Source: Paenibacillus cymbidii (GTDB taxonomy: Bacteria > Bacillota > Bacilli > Paenibacillales > NBRC-103111). Taken from it: 64,000 bases of DNA. Made by a program: the position numbers and the translations under genes. The stretch lies in the NCBI RefSeq assembly GCF_004764705.1, contig NZ_SHLX01000006.1, positions 248,001 through 312,000 on the forward strand, in the 5' to 3' direction. The notes beneath the pieces were generated by a model. It was not told where the DNA came from, ran no database searches, and saw only the letters and a list, made by a program, of their open reading frames with translations. Below are positions 40,055 to 49,770 of this stretch, piece by piece. The first letter of the stretch is position 1. Every line of letters begins with the position of its first letter.

Positions 40055-40235
40055 CCCGCATCCCACTCCCGCCGTTTCGTTCATTGCCGTTCTCTGCATT
40101 GTATGTTGCGAGGACGAAGGCGAGACGACTTTTTTTCCCCGGCGGCTGATGAAGAAAAAACCTCCCGTTCCTTTGCGCCATTCCTCCGACCAATCGGATG
40201 ATAGACGCAAAAGCGCGGAAGGTTTTCCAATCCAA

Positions 40236-41513
40236 TTACGACAAGCCGTTCGCAGCTTCGCGCTGCAGCAGCACTTCACGCTCATAACGTTTGACTTCGG
40301 CCAGCCAGGCTTCCCGCACGGGAACGTTCATGGTTTCGCAGTAGTAATCCCATACCGCGCCGAACGGATACGTTTTAAATTCCTCCGCAAGCGCCAGACG
40401 CGTCGTATAGTCGCCTTCCAGCTCGGCTTGCTTGAGCGCTTCGACCGGCTCCAGCATGGCGCGCAGCAGCGATTTGATCGTGTTGCGCATGCCGATGACC
40501 CAGGCGGCCACCCGGTTGATGCTCGCATCGAAGAAGTCGAGGCCGATGTACGTTTTGCCCAGCAGGTCGTGACGAACCAGTTCGCGGCCGATGTCCAGCA
40601 GCTCGTCGTCGAGGATGACGACGTGGTCGCTGTCCCAACGCATCGGGCGGCTGACGTGCAGCAGGATGCCGTCCGCGAATAAGGCAAGCGAAGACAGCTT
40701 GTTCGAAATCGTCTCCGTCGGGTGGAAATGCCCCGCGTCCAGACAGATCAGCTTGTTCCGCGTAATGCCGTAGCCCATGTAAAATTCATGGGACCCGACC
40801 ACGTAAGCTTCCGAGCCGAGGCCGAACAGCTTGCTTTCCACGGCATCGAGATTGTGCTTCGGATCGAGCTTCTCCGCGAACACTTCGTCGAGCGATTCCA
40901 GCAGCCGCTGCCGCGGCGCCATCCGGTCGGCGGGAATATCCTTGAAGCCGTCGGGAATCCACACGTTGGTCACGCAAGTTTGCCCGAGCTGCTCGCCGAA
41001 AAACGCGCCGATCGTCCGCGACGCCTTGCAATGGTCGATCCAGAAGCGGCGAATGTCCGGGTCCGGATGGCTGAGCGTAAAGCCGTCCTTCGATTTTTCG
41101 TGGGAGAAGCAGGTCGGGTTGAAATCGAGCCCCAGCCCTTGATCTTTTGCCCAATCGACCCACGTCTGAAAATGCTTCGGCTCCAGCTTGTCGATCTCGA
41201 CCTTCTCTTCCGTGTCGGCGTAAATGGCGTGGAGGTTCACCTTATGTTTGCCGGGGATGAGGGACAGCGCCTTCTCCAGGTCGCTCCGCAGCTCGGCCGG
41301 CGTCCGGGCGGCGCCCGGGTAGGAGCCTGTTACAGAGATGCCGCCGGTCAACTCCTGGTCGCGGTTGAGAAATCCCCGCACGTCGTCCCCTTGCCAGCAA
41401 TGCATGGAAATTTTGATTGCCGCCAGCGCCTGCAGCGCCTGATCGGTATCGATGCCGTGCTGGCTGTAAAGCGCTTTGGCATTTTCATACCTTTGTTTGA
41501 TCGTCTCGTCCAT
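40236..41513 (-). CDS. rhaA: L-rhamnose isomerase
   Basis: The 425-residue enzyme converts L-rhamnose to L-rhamnulose in the cytosol. Conserved segments include [11 protein letters not shown], 'NLHAIYAD', '[13 protein letters not shown]', '[12 protein letters not shown]' and '[12 protein letters not shown]'; His, Asp and Glu residues for the two metals are present. ATG at 41513 (MDETIKQR) is nine bases after GGAGG; the ATG three codons earlier is too close to it. No rhaB or rhaD is adjacent. A divergent AraC-type gene 246 bases upstream probably regulates it. Confidence 0.96.
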   Translation of the reverse strand: MDETIKQRYENAKALYSQHGIDTDQALQALAAIKISMHCWQGDDVRGFLNRDQELTGGISVTGSYPGAARTPAELRSDLEKALSLIPGKHKVNLHAIYADTEEKVEIDKLEPKHFQTWVDWAKDQGLGLDFNPTCFSHEKSKDGFTLSHPDPDIRRFWIDHCKASRTIGAFFGEQLGQTCVTNVWIPDGFKDIPADRMAPRQRLLESLDEVFAEKLDPKHNLDAVESKLFGLGSEAYVVGSHEFYMGYGITRNKLICLDAGHFHPTETISNKLSSLALFADGILLHVSRPMRWDSDHVVILDDELLDIGRELVRHDLLGKTYIGLDFFDASINRVAAWVIGMRNTIKSLLRAMLEPVEALKQAELEGDYTTRLALAEEFKTYPFGAVWDYYCETMNVPVREAWLAEVKRYEREVLLQREAANGLS

Positions 41514-41547
41514 CGTCTTCATCCCTCCAAATATAGGGCAATATAGG

Positions 41548-41596
41548 GAGTTTAGCTTGCTAAACTCTCTCTGCTTGCTTGCTAAACTCTCACTGC
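41548..41596. promoter_or_regulatory. Operator candidate between rhaA and the AraC gene
   Basis: A 20-base direct repeat, GCTTGCTAAACTCTC(T/A)CTGC, occurs at 41555-41574 and 41577-41596 (19 of 20 identical, period 22). The first copy also forms the palindrome GAGTTTAG-CTTG-CTAAACTC (41548-41567). Tandem half-sites two helical turns apart are the usual binding pattern of AraC/RhaS-type dimers. Confidence 0.65.
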
Positions 41597-41759
41597 TAAC
41601 GGATTGGCTCGTCTTTCCGTCATTGTAGACCAAATAACCACGATCCGAAATATCCGGATGCAATCATATCATTATCCTTTTCAAACCTCGTGCCAGCCGA
41701 AACGGATCGTGGTAAAATCGGGGAGACGACGACAAGAAGCGAAAGCGCAGGTGATTCAC

Positions 41760-42800
41760 TTGAACGAACGGGAGCTGGACGAGCTGCTGCGAACGAAGAA
41801 CGAGCTGGAACAGGCGGCGTACGCCGAACCGCGCCGCCTCGTGTTCGAAGGCGACGAACTTTCCATCCCTTATCTTGCTTCTGCGGAATCCGTCGAATCC
41901 GCCGAAACGGCTGCGCCGGATATCGTACCGGAAAGCTTCCTTCTCGATCCCGGCCAAAAAATCGCCTTCTCCAAACACCCGCGCTATGCGTACGTTCGGG
42001 ACCACCGGCATTCGTTTATCGAGTTGAATTACGTGTACTCCGGCTCGTGCACCCAAACGATCAACGGCAACCGCGTCACGATGCGCGAAGGCGAAATTTG
42101 CCTGCTGGATACCAATGTGGTGCATTCCTTCGAGCCGGCCGGCGATGACGACATCGTGATCAACTGCATCATGCGCACCAGCTATTTCAATACCGATATG
42201 CTCGGCCGGTTGTCCGGCAACGATATTTTGTCCCATTTTTTCATCGATGCCGTTTACCGCAGCACGGAGCGGGGCAAATATTTGCTGTTCCCCACGCACG
42301 GCAACGACAAGGCCCGGCAATGGATAATCGGCGCGCTTGGCGAATTTTACGATCCGGGCCTCTGTTCGGCGGAAGCGATCAACAGCTTCATGGCGCTGCT
42401 GTTCTGCGAGCTGCTTCGCGTGTACCGCAAGCAGCGCGGCACGGACGGACAAGGAAACAAGGGGATCGCCGCCCTGGCGGATATACTCACTTATCTCGAA
42501 AGCAACTATCGGGACGTCACGCTCGAATCCGCGGCGCAACATTTTCATTTTCATCCCAATTACTTGAGCCGGGTGCTGAAACAATCGACCGGGCAAAGCT
42601 TTATCCGGATTCTGACCGACGTCAAAATGAAAAAAGCGCGGATTCTGCTGGAAAACACCGACTTCCCGGTCGGCAAAATCGCCTCCGAAATCGGCTACTC
42701 CAATGTGAAGTTTTTTTACGACCGCTTCAAGGAGGCGTGCGGCGTGACCCCCGGCCTTTACCGCCAGCAAGCCCGGGACAACGATCGCCGCGGCCTGTAG
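41760..42800 (+). CDS. AraC-family regulator, probable rhamnose regulator
   Basis: The product is about 346 residues with an N-terminal cupin-like sensing domain (HSFIELNYVYSGSCTQTING, 'REGEICLLDTNVVHSFEPAGDDD') and a C-terminal double helix-turn-helix (LESAAQHFHFHPNYLSRVLKQSTGQSF; ILLENTDFPVGKIASEIGYSNVKFFYDRFKEACG). TTG at 41760 follows AGGTGA by five bases; GTG at 41751 overlaps that RBS. Divergent to rhaA with a tandem operator between them, so control of rhamnose use is the likely role. Confidence 0.88.
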   Translation: MNERELDELLRTKNELEQAAYAEPRRLVFEGDELSIPYLASAESVESAETAAPDIVPESFLLDPGQKIAFSKHPRYAYVRDHRHSFIELNYVYSGSCTQTINGNRVTMREGEICLLDTNVVHSFEPAGDDDIVINCIMRTSYFNTDMLGRLSGNDILSHFFIDAVYRSTERGKYLLFPTHGNDKARQWIIGALGEFYDPGLCSAEAINSFMALLFCELLRVYRKQRGTDGQGNKGIAALADILTYLESNYRDVTLESAAQHFHFHPNYLSRVLKQSTGQSFIRILTDVKMKKARILLENTDFPVGKIASEIGYSNVKFFYDRFKEACGVTPGLYRQQARDNDRRGL

Positions 42801-42813
42801 CGCCCGAGAGCGG

Positions 42814-44322
42814 CTACAGCGATCCGTTCAGCAGCACGACCGGCACGAGCATTACCGTCGGCTTGCCGTCCAACGTCAGCTCGATCGCAAAACGAACGGC
42901 CGGCTCCACGACCGTTTCGGCGATTAGCGCGAATTCGATCCGCTGCCTGCCGCCGAAGGGGCCGACGAACCGTTTGCCGGACGGGGCCGGCGCCACCTGC
43001 CAGGAAACGTCCGGCAGAAACCAGCGTACATTGACGCATTCCGCCGTCTTGCCGTTGTTGACGATCGTCAGCGCAAGCGACGTCGGCGTTCTGCCGCGCG
43101 CATAAGGGCCGTCCGTGTACTCGATCCTCGCTTCCCAATGATCGAACCGGCAGACGGGGCCGCGGGAACTGGCATACACCGGCTCGGCGCCTTCGCGCGC
43201 GAGCAGCTTCGCTTCGTCCCTATCGCTCCGATCGGTCGGCAGCGATTCGGACAACGTGACGCCGGCAGTCCCCGCGTGACGAAGCAGCACCTGCCGCGCG
43301 ATCCGCTCCACGCGATCCGCCAGTTCGTCGATCGTGGCCGGAATTTGCCCGCCCAGCTCGCCCATGTTCAGGCATATCGTCTTGATGCCGCGGCCGATCG
43401 GCGCCATCCAGGCGGACGGCAGGGAATCGATGCCGCCGATGATGCCGAAGATCGAGCCAAGCGTTGCGGCTGTGCAGTCGGTATCTTCGCCGCAATTGAC
43501 GGCGATGCACAACGATTCGCCAAAATCGCCGCGGCCGTACAGCCAGGCGATGACGACGATCGCCGCATTGGAAGGCGCGTCCATGCCGACCGGGCCGTCC
43601 GCGAAGCCGCGGGCCCGGTCTTCGTCGGAGATGCCGGCGTACGTCATGTAGTGGCCGCGATAGCGGGCGAGGATGGCGTTTCTCGCCTCGACCCAGCTTC
43701 CCCCTTCGCGGTGCAGTTCGATCGCATCGCGTATCGCCCGCGCCACCAGGCAATCCTCGGGGATGTACGAAAGCCCGATGCGGATCAGCGCGCCGGGGTC
43801 GTGCTCCACGAATGCGGCGCTTTCCAGCGCGGCGAAAAACAGCTCCGCGTACATCCCTTCCCCATGGCCGTGATCGACGATGGCATCTTCATAGGCGTAA
43901 CGAACCGCGATGTCCGGACAGCCCGGCGCGATGCAGGCCCAAATTTCCGAGCGAATGAAGGCGCCGCAGCTGTCGCGGTAAGGGTTGTTTTCATCGCCGC
44001 TGAGCGGGGGCATGAGGCCGGCGCGCAGATTTCTTTTGGCGTTGCCGTATTCCATCCAGTGAGGGGTAATGTAGAGCAGCCAGTATTCGGCCAGCGTGCC
44101 GGCGCTCAGGTCGATGCCGCGCTCCTCGAGCGCAACCAGCCAGATGAGCTGCAAATCGAGATCGTCGTTAGGCAGCGGTTCGCCGTTCAACGGCTGCGTA
44201 TAGAAAGTCACGGCATTGAGCTGCCGTTTCCATTCGAACGGGGCGCCGAGCGTACCGCCGATGTTTTTGCCCATCCAGCAGCCCAGCAGCTTGTTGCGGT
44301 ACTCTTGTTGCGAAAGGTTCAC
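42814..44322 (-). CDS. ADP-ribosylglycohydrolase family protein
   Basis: The 502-residue product has an N-terminal ADP-ribosylglycohydrolase fold (about residues 1-340): GCWMGKNIGGTLG, 'NDDLDLQLIWL' (metal Asp residues) and GEDTDCTAATLGSIFGIIGG carrying the second metal site. The C-terminal 150 residues are beta-rich and unrecognised. Bacterial relatives with such tails are often linked to sugar catabolism rather than protein de-ADP-ribosylation. GTG at 44322 follows GGAGGTAA. Convergent with the AraC gene. Confidence 0.87.
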   Translation of the reverse strand: MNLSQQEYRNKLLGCWMGKNIGGTLGAPFEWKRQLNAVTFYTQPLNGEPLPNDDLDLQLIWLVALEERGIDLSAGTLAEYWLLYITPHWMEYGNAKRNLRAGLMPPLSGDENNPYRDSCGAFIRSEIWACIAPGCPDIAVRYAYEDAIVDHGHGEGMYAELFFAALESAAFVEHDPGALIRIGLSYIPEDCLVARAIRDAIELHREGGSWVEARNAILARYRGHYMTYAGISDEDRARGFADGPVGMDAPSNAAIVVIAWLYGRGDFGESLCIAVNCGEDTDCTAATLGSIFGIIGGIDSLPSAWMAPIGRGIKTICLNMGELGGQIPATIDELADRVERIARQVLLRHAGTAGVTLSESLPTDRSDRDEAKLLAREGAEPVYASSRGPVCRFDHWEARIEYTDGPYARGRTPTSLALTIVNNGKTAECVNVRWFLPDVSWQVAPAPSGKRFVGPFGGRQRIEFALIAETVVEPAVRFAIELTLDGKPTVMLVPVVLLNGSL

Positions 44323-44453
44323 GCGGGTTTACCTCCGGTTTCGTTTCCTTCCATTATGAAAGGCCGGCATTCCCGGCGTAAATAGCGCGATTTCCGGATC
44401 GATTGCTTTCTGATATCCTCTTTTTGAGCCAGCTTGCAACCCTATACGTTGGC

Positions 44454-44990
44454 CTACGGCCGATTGTTGATCATCGCCGAGCGCGCCTGGATGCTTATGG
44501 CGTAATCCGTGGGGGGCATGCCGGTGATTTTCTTGAAGTCCCTGGAAAAATAATGAACGCTGCTGTACCCGAGCCGCTCGGCGATTTCCGTCATGCTGCT
44601 CGTCTCTTCGCGGATGATCACCTTGGCCTGCTCGGCGCGGACTTGGCGCACGTAATCGGAGATGCCGCAGTCGAACCGTTTTTTGAACGTGTCGTACAGA
44701 TGCGTTCGGCTTACCACAAACTTGCGGCATAACGACGGGATCGACAGGTCGCCGCCCAGATTGTCGTCAATGTGCCGGATCAGACGGTGCGGACGGCGGT
44801 CCACTGGCGGCGAACGAGCTTGACCGCCGCATTGCCGATGCGCGCAGCGAGCTCTTGAGGCTGCTGGCAGACGCCGGTCTGGCGGCGGTATAGCCGGCTG
44901 CCGGAGCTTGCCGGACGGGCGGAAATTTCGGCGAATCGTGTTCCGGAATGGCCGAATCGCTTTCCATTTTGGCATGCATGGGAATGACTA
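44454..44990 (-). pseudogene. AraC-family regulator remnant (C-terminal HTH)
   Basis: An intact double HTH is present (HIDDNLGGDLSIPSLCRKFVVSRTHLYDTFKKRF; SSMTEIAERLGYSSVHYFSRDFKKITGMPPTDYA). Upstream of it the protein-like sequence changes frame: a stretch near 44900-44800 reads as 'QELAARIGNAAVKLVRRQW' only in another frame. The N-terminal ligand domain is missing. This looks like a truncated and frameshifted gene. The C-terminus could still be expressed as a DNA-binding fragment. Confidence 0.7.
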
Positions 44991-45056
44991 GCATCTTAAC
45001 ATAGAGAGGTGGTGGATACGGACCACTCGTATATTGGGAAAAGAGAGGGCTGCGTC

Positions 45057-45929
45057 ATGATCATCGATGCACATAACCATCCCGACTGGTACGGCTTTTC
45101 GGTCACAAGGTTTCTGCAAAATATGGAACAATACAACATCGACCGCACCTGGTTATTAAGCTGGGAAGCGCCACAGGATGAATACAACCCGTCCTACTAT
45201 GCGGTCCTTCCCGACCATGACGGAACCGGACCCATATCGTTTCAGCGATGCGTGGCTTATGCGGAACGGTACCCGGAAAAATTCGTCCTCGGCTATGCGC
45301 CCGACCCGCGTCGTCCGGATGCCATCGATCGTTTGAAGTCCGCCATTTCCTTATATGGCGTGCGGATCTACGGGGAAATCAAGCTGCGCATGATGTACGA
45401 CAACCCGGATGCGATCCGGCTGTTCCGCTTCTGCGGCGAGAAAGGCTTGCCCGTGGTTGTGCATATCGATTACGAATTTGACACCGGTCAGCAGTATCCA
45501 CGGCCCAATTGGTGGTACGGCGGCGGGATCGAAGCGTTCGAACGCGCGGTCAAAGCGTGTCCGGAGACGATTTTTTTGGGCCATGCCCCGGGCTTCTGGG
45601 CCCATATTTCCGGTGACGACCAGTATGACAAAGTCGCATATCCGGAAGGCAAAGTGATACCCGGAGGCAAAGTTGTCTCCATGCTGCGGCAATACCCCAA
45701 TCTTTACTGCGACATCTCTGCCGGCTCCGGCCATCGGGCGCTGAACCGGGACCATGAGTTTACCAAACAATTCCTGCTTGAATTTCAGGATCGGATTCTG
45801 TACGGGCGGGATTATTTCGATAATATCCATCAGGAGCTGCTTGACTCGTTGCACCTGCCCGAGCAGGTGCTTGCCAAAATCTACTCCGGCAACGCATTGA
45901 AGCTGGTGCCGCTGGAAGTTCGCGGCTAA
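45057..45929 (+). CDS. Amidohydrolase-2 family metal-dependent hydrolase
   Basis: The 290-residue TIM-barrel enzyme has DAHNHPD at the N-terminus (metal His pair), VVVHIDYEF, FLGHAPGFWAH and YGRDYF (catalytic Asp) near the C-terminus. Relatives hydrolyse or decarboxylate small cyclic acids; substrate unknown. ATG at 45057 (MIIDAHNH) with GAGAGGG upstream. Its stop codon overlaps the stop of the convergent DUF429-like gene by three bases. Confidence 0.88.
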   Translation: MIIDAHNHPDWYGFSVTRFLQNMEQYNIDRTWLLSWEAPQDEYNPSYYAVLPDHDGTGPISFQRCVAYAERYPEKFVLGYAPDPRRPDAIDRLKSAISLYGVRIYGEIKLRMMYDNPDAIRLFRFCGEKGLPVVVHIDYEFDTGQQYPRPNWWYGGGIEAFERAVKACPETIFLGHAPGFWAHISGDDQYDKVAYPEGKVIPGGKVVSMLRQYPNLYCDISAGSGHRALNRDHEFTKQFLLEFQDRILYGRDYFDNIHQELLDSLHLPEQVLAKIYSGNALKLVPLEVRG

Positions 45930-46720
45930 CCGACGCCGAGGATCCAGCCTTCCTGCTGCGCGGCGATTTGCTTTTCGTCTTCCGTCAGCGTGTTCATTTG
46001 CAGGTAACGGTCCAATGTGCCGTTCCCGTCCCGCTCGTTTAGCCAGAGGGCGATGACGAGCGCGTCCTGTGCGTCACGCGGCCAATCGCGGGGAAAATCG
46101 TCGCGCCGCTTGTAGCGCTGATACAGCAGCGCGGGATACACCTCCGCCAGCACGCCGGCGTCCGGGGCCGGCTCCCAGCCGTCGTACGGCCATACGTGGA
46201 GGCGCTCCCGCGCCGCCGAGCGCAATTCGTAAATCCACGGCAGCCCCGCATGCGTCGAATAGGAGACGGCGCCGGTTTTTTGCTCGAAGTTGAACGCGCT
46301 TTTGGCCGAGGAGGTGTATGTTTCCGTCACCCTCAGCTCGCCGGGATTCTCATAAGGCGGCACCTGCTCGCGGCAACTTGCCACCGACATCGTCTTCGTG
46401 TTCCACAGCGCCTGGAAGTGGCGCAGAAATTCGTCCCAGTCCCGCAGTCCATGCCTCTCGAAGTAAGAGCGCGGGACGGACAAGTTGTGGTCGATGCCGA
46501 TCATCACCCTGTCGCCGCACCCGGCCGTCAGCGTTTCGCGCATATACAGAAACAGCTCGCTGCGCGACCAATTGAACGTTGCCGCCCGGCTGTCCGCCGG
46601 AGCGATGCGCCGGAAGCGCCCTTCCCGATCGACCTCCGCCACCTGAATCCCCGCCGTCCGCTCGTACGGCAGCCCCCTGCCCGAATAGTCGATGCCGATA
46701 TACCGGTCAAAACGCATCAT
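45926..46720 (-). CDS. DUF429-like RNase H-fold protein
   Basis: The 264-residue product starts with 'YIGIDYSGRGLPYERTAG', then 'VMIGIDHNLSVP' and, near the end, 'WPRDAQDALVIALWL', the Asp pattern of the DUF429 predicted nuclease family. Expected to be cytosolic. Activity is unproven. ATG at 46720 follows AAGGGGAC. It shares the bases CTAA with the convergent amidohydrolase stop codon. Confidence 0.7.
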   Translation of the reverse strand: MMRFDRYIGIDYSGRGLPYERTAGIQVAEVDREGRFRRIAPADSRAATFNWSRSELFLYMRETLTAGCGDRVMIGIDHNLSVPRSYFERHGLRDWDEFLRHFQALWNTKTMSVASCREQVPPYENPGELRVTETYTSSAKSAFNFEQKTGAVSYSTHAGLPWIYELRSAARERLHVWPYDGWEPAPDAGVLAEVYPALLYQRYKRRDDFPRDWPRDAQDALVIALWLNERDGNGTLDRYLQMNTLTEDEKQIAAQQEGWILGVG

Positions 46721-46905
46721 GCATGTCCCCTTTCTCTTCGTCTTTGTCAGGGCCATCGATTCTCCCCTGCCTGATGCGGCTTCCCAGTAGTATACCATGG
46801 TCTTCCAGAGGCAATCGATTGGAATTGGTTCGCACCGGCTTCGGTGAATACGCGGATGAGGCTCTCCCGGCATCGCCGCCTGCCTGTTTGTCGCACTATG
46901 CTACG

Positions 46906-46934
46906 TTGCGTTCCTCCGTGGGTTGTGGCATAAT
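46906..46934 (+). promoter_or_regulatory. Sigma-A promoter ahead of a leader terminator
   Basis: -35 TTGCGT (46906-46911), 17 bases, -10 CATAAT (46929-46934). Transcription would start near 46941, about 30 bases before a strong terminator and 130 before the start codon of the next gene. Confidence 0.6.
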
Positions 46935-46969
46935 TTTACTATTCAAACGATGATCAGGCGGCAAAGCAT

Positions 46970-47013
46970 GCCCCGTTTCCTTTCCAACGACCGGAAAGGA
47001 GCCGGGGCTTTTT
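46970..47013 (+). terminator. Intrinsic terminator in the leader of the 47074 gene
   Basis: GCCCCG-CCTTTCC pairs with GGAAAGG-CGGGGC around a 7-base loop with a small internal loop, then TTTTT. No plus-strand gene ends just upstream, so it either caps a 70-base RNA or attenuates the gene that follows. Confidence 0.75.
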
Positions 47014-47073
47014 GATGTTTGATTGCGCTTGGTGCGTATGCGAAGAAATACGGGAATGCGAGGGGGACGCGGA

Positions 47074-47757
47074 ATGAGTTTTCAGGTGGAGCACGACAGA
47101 TGGATAAGCGATCATTTGCGGCGACGAAACGGCGAGCGGCTCGATGCCCTGAAGCGGGGTCACGGTTACGGGAATCGGTTGTTCGCCTTGCAAGTGTGGT
47201 GGCCGCTCGTGGGACATTTTCACGGTCTGCATCCGGAATATGAGGTGAAAGACTGGCGCGGAAGATCCTATTTTGTCGATTTCATGTGGGTGATCGGAGC
47301 CGTGCGCATCGCGTTCGAAATCATGGACTTCGGCTCCCACGGCACGGACCGGACGAAGTATCGCATGGACTTGAACCGGGGACTTTTCATTCAGGCGCAA
47401 AACTGCGCGATCCACTACATCGCCCTGGACGAGCTGAAAGAAAATCCGGCGTTTATTTTATCCGCATTGCAGCAGATTTTGTCCCCGTACTTGTCGGCCG
47501 AGAGCAGTGCAAGAAGATCGGGAGGGCGATCGTACTCCAAGATCGAGCGCGACTTGATGCGAGCGGCGATTCGGGGCAATCGTGTCATTCGCCCGGCCGC
47601 AGCCGCTCGGGAGTTGGAGCTTCATACGATGACGGTCATCAAGCATTGCCGCGTGCTGGTGAATAAAGGCAAGTTTCGCGCCGTGGCACAGGGGGAATCC
47701 GGGCGGGTGACCTGCTACGAGTATATCGGCTCCATTCAAAGCCCGGATTTGGTGTAG
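47074..47757 (+). CDS. Possible PD-(D/E)XK-type protein with C-terminal HTH
   Basis: The 227-residue product is not firmly recognised. The middle (about residues 65-140) has a VSR/DUF559-like pattern: 'YFVDFMWVIGAVRIAFEIMDFGSHGTDRTKYRMDLNR', with Asp, Glu and a following Arg-rich helix. The C-terminal 75 residues look like a winged helix (IERDLMRAAIRGNRVIRPAAAARELELHTMTVIKHCRVLVNKGK). This suggests a DNA-binding nuclease-like or regulatory protein. ATG at 47074 follows GAGGGGG. It is preceded by a promoter and leader terminator and followed by three unusual hairpins. Confidence 0.6.
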   Translation: MSFQVEHDRWISDHLRRRNGERLDALKRGHGYGNRLFALQVWWPLVGHFHGLHPEYEVKDWRGRSYFVDFMWVIGAVRIAFEIMDFGSHGTDRTKYRMDLNRGLFIQAQNCAIHYIALDELKENPAFILSALQQILSPYLSAESSARRSGGRSYSKIERDLMRAAIRGNRVIRPAAAARELELHTMTVIKHCRVLVNKGKFRAVAQGESGRVTCYEYIGSIQSPDLV

Positions 47758-47799
47758 CCGTAGCCGTCCGCCGTGCGATTGGTGCGCTAACCCGCTGCA

Positions 47800-47933
47800 G
47801 AATTATATATGAAAAATCATATATAATTCCTGTCGAAGCGTCGAAATGGACGAATATATATGAAAAATCGCATATAATTGGTCGTTTGGCGCGTTTGGCG
47901 GCAATTATATATGAAAAATCATATATAATTGCC
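47800..47933. repeat. Three AT-rich palindromes in tandem
   Basis: Three copies of a stem-loop built on AATTATATATGA-AAAA-TCATATATAATT lie at 47800-47829 (13-bp perfect stem), about 47852-47880 (imperfect) and 47900-47933 (15-bp perfect stem). Spacers of about 20 bases are GC-rich. The rest of the gap to 48101 is GC-rich without a gene. Confidence 0.8.
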
Positions 47934-48101
47934 GGGCGGGCAGGGCCGTAGGGTACGGCGCATCGGGCGGGGGGGGCGGAGCCGGTTGGATACGGCGCAT
48001 CGGCAGGCCGGGGTGGGCGGAGCCGGTCGAGCGCGGCGCACCGCTCGGGCAGGGATTAACCCCGCCCGCCGGCTCTCGCCCGGTTCAGCGGGGCCCCCAT
48101 C

Positions 48102-49556
48102 CTATTGCAGCACCAGCTCTTCGATCGGCGCTACGCCGCTCAAGCGTTCGAACATTTCGATCCGGGCGTCATTAAGCGGCTTGTCCGCCGCAGGAACGGA
48201 TCCGCCCGGCGGATTGACCGCCCGAACGACAAACTCGCTGAAATTGAAATGATACGGCGCGCCAACTTCGCGCAAGGCGTTCATTTCCCGCAGGACCGCG
48301 TTATCCTTCTCGGAAATGCCGTTGTAAATCCCCGTCACCAGCCCGTCCGCAAATCCGGCTTCATGCAGCAATCCCATGATTTCCGTATATGTTAATGCGG
48401 CCAGCTGCTCCCGGCGAATCGTGCCGTCTAGAAGCGCATACAGCACATGCGGCTGCTGCAAATTGGGCACGGTAGCCAGCAGCACGCCGTCCGGCTTGAG
48501 CAGCTCGCGCGCCCGTTTCAGCAAGGCAAGGTGATCAGGGAAACGATGCAACTGATTGTGAATAAAAAGCACGTCAAAATAGCCGACAGGCAGTATCTCG
48601 TACATCATCTTCACATCACCTTGCAGAGCCGTCGCGAACAAGCCGATCGATCGCGCTCCCCCCTCCCGCTCCTCGATGCCGAACAGCTTGGCGTTCGGGT
48701 AATGGTAGCGGGCTTTCATCAATGTGCCTCCCGCCTTGGCGCCCACCTCCAGAATGCGATGCGGCTCGTTGCGGGCTTTGCGGATCAGGTCGACGATGTC
48801 GAAGCGAATATGCGTATCGTGCGCAGCCTCAAAATCCCATTTGGCCGCAAACTTCCGCCCGTTCGTTTCCAACAGCCGGTGAAACCGCTCGCGTTGTTCC
48901 CCGAACGACACACTGCCAAAATGATGAATGAACGTATCCTTGCACAGCAGCAAGCGAAACCCTTCCCGCCTGATGCGATAAGACAAATCGTCGTCCTCGT
49001 AATTGCCGGGGGTAAACTGTTCGTCGAGCGGTCCCACCCGGTTCATCACGTCGCGGCGTATCATCAGATTGTAGCCGATCAATCGCAAACGTTCTTCCCA
49101 CAGCAGAGGGTTGGATACATTGTATTTGGCAGCGAATCGCTGCATTTCGTCCATGTCCCGGTACGTCACCGGGATTTCCTGAAAGTTGGAACAGCTGTTC
49201 GTCACCGTGCCGACTGCCCCAATGGTATCGCCGCTGGCAAAACAGGCCAGCATGTTCGTCAGCCAGCGCGTCGTTACGATCGTATCGTTGTTGAGCAGCA
49301 AGATGTAGTCGCCGCGGGCAAGCTCAATCCCTTGGTTGCACCCGCGGGGAAACCCGGCGTTGTCGTCATTCAGCACGACACGGATGTCCTCCTGCTCCAG
49401 CAGCCAGTCCCTCGTCCCGTCGCCGGATTGATTATCGATCACGATGATCTCGTAGCTTCCCGGCTCCGTATACTGCCGGATGCTGGAGATGCACGCCTGC
49501 GTGTAGTCCAATTTGTTGTAGGTAACGATGATGATGCTGGTCAGCAATTCGCTCAC
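48102..49556 (-). CDS. Glycosyltransferase family 2 fused to a SAM methyltransferase
   Basis: The 484-residue product has an N-terminal GT-A domain (about residues 1-240: TSIIIVTYNKLDYTQACISSI, 'LLNNDTIVTTRWL', 'DDDLSYRIRREGF') and a C-terminal class I methyltransferase (about 255-400: ILEVGAKAGGTLM, 'FDVLFIHNQLHRFPDHLALLKRARELLKPDG'). It probably acts on a cell-surface or spore-surface glycan. A GTG start at 49556 is used here. It is divergent from the GT39 gene. Confidence 0.88.
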   Translation of the reverse strand: MSELLTSIIIVTYNKLDYTQACISSIRQYTEPGSYEIIVIDNQSGDGTRDWLLEQEDIRVVLNDDNAGFPRGCNQGIELARGDYILLLNNDTIVTTRWLTNMLACFASGDTIGAVGTVTNSCSNFQEIPVTYRDMDEMQRFAAKYNVSNPLLWEERLRLIGYNLMIRRDVMNRVGPLDEQFTPGNYEDDDLSYRIRREGFRLLLCKDTFIHHFGSVSFGEQRERFHRLLETNGRKFAAKWDFEAAHDTHIRFDIVDLIRKARNEPHRILEVGAKAGGTLMKARYHYPNAKLFGIEEREGGARSIGLFATALQGDVKMMYEILPVGYFDVLFIHNQLHRFPDHLALLKRARELLKPDGVLLATVPNLQQPHVLYALLDGTIRREQLAALTYTEIMGLLHEAGFADGLVTGIYNGISEKDNAVLREMNALREVGAPYHFNFSEFVVRAVNPPGGSVPAADKPLNDARIEMFERLSGVAPIEELVLQ

Positions 49557-49677
49557 TCCTGTATCGGTCCTTCTTCATGGTCATGACCCCATTGTGACGG
49601 AACATCGGCCCGGTTGACAAGCGGTGTTCATGGCAAATTCGAAACAATTCTAAATTTGCGACCATTCTATAGCCTGA

Positions 49678-49722
49678 TTTTAAACTGATTTTCAACTGGT
49701 TTTCAGAATCGGCCATTATAAT
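49678..49722 (+). promoter_or_regulatory. Response-regulator-like direct repeats and -10 upstream of the GT39 gene
   Basis: TTTTAAACTGA, TTTTCAACTGG and TTTTCAGAATC begin at 49678, 49689 and 49700, exactly 11 bases apart, followed by TATAAT at 49717-49722. No -35 is evident. The layout suits an OmpR/PhoB-family activator. Confidence 0.5.
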
Positions 49723-49770
49723 CGTTGCAAACAAGACACCGATTTTCACATAAAGGGGGACGGCTCCTCC

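Noticed and set aside
47800..47933. CRISPR array, because of three repeats with similar spacers.
   Set aside because: Only three units, spacers of about 20 bases, long self-complementary AT repeats and no cas genes nearby.
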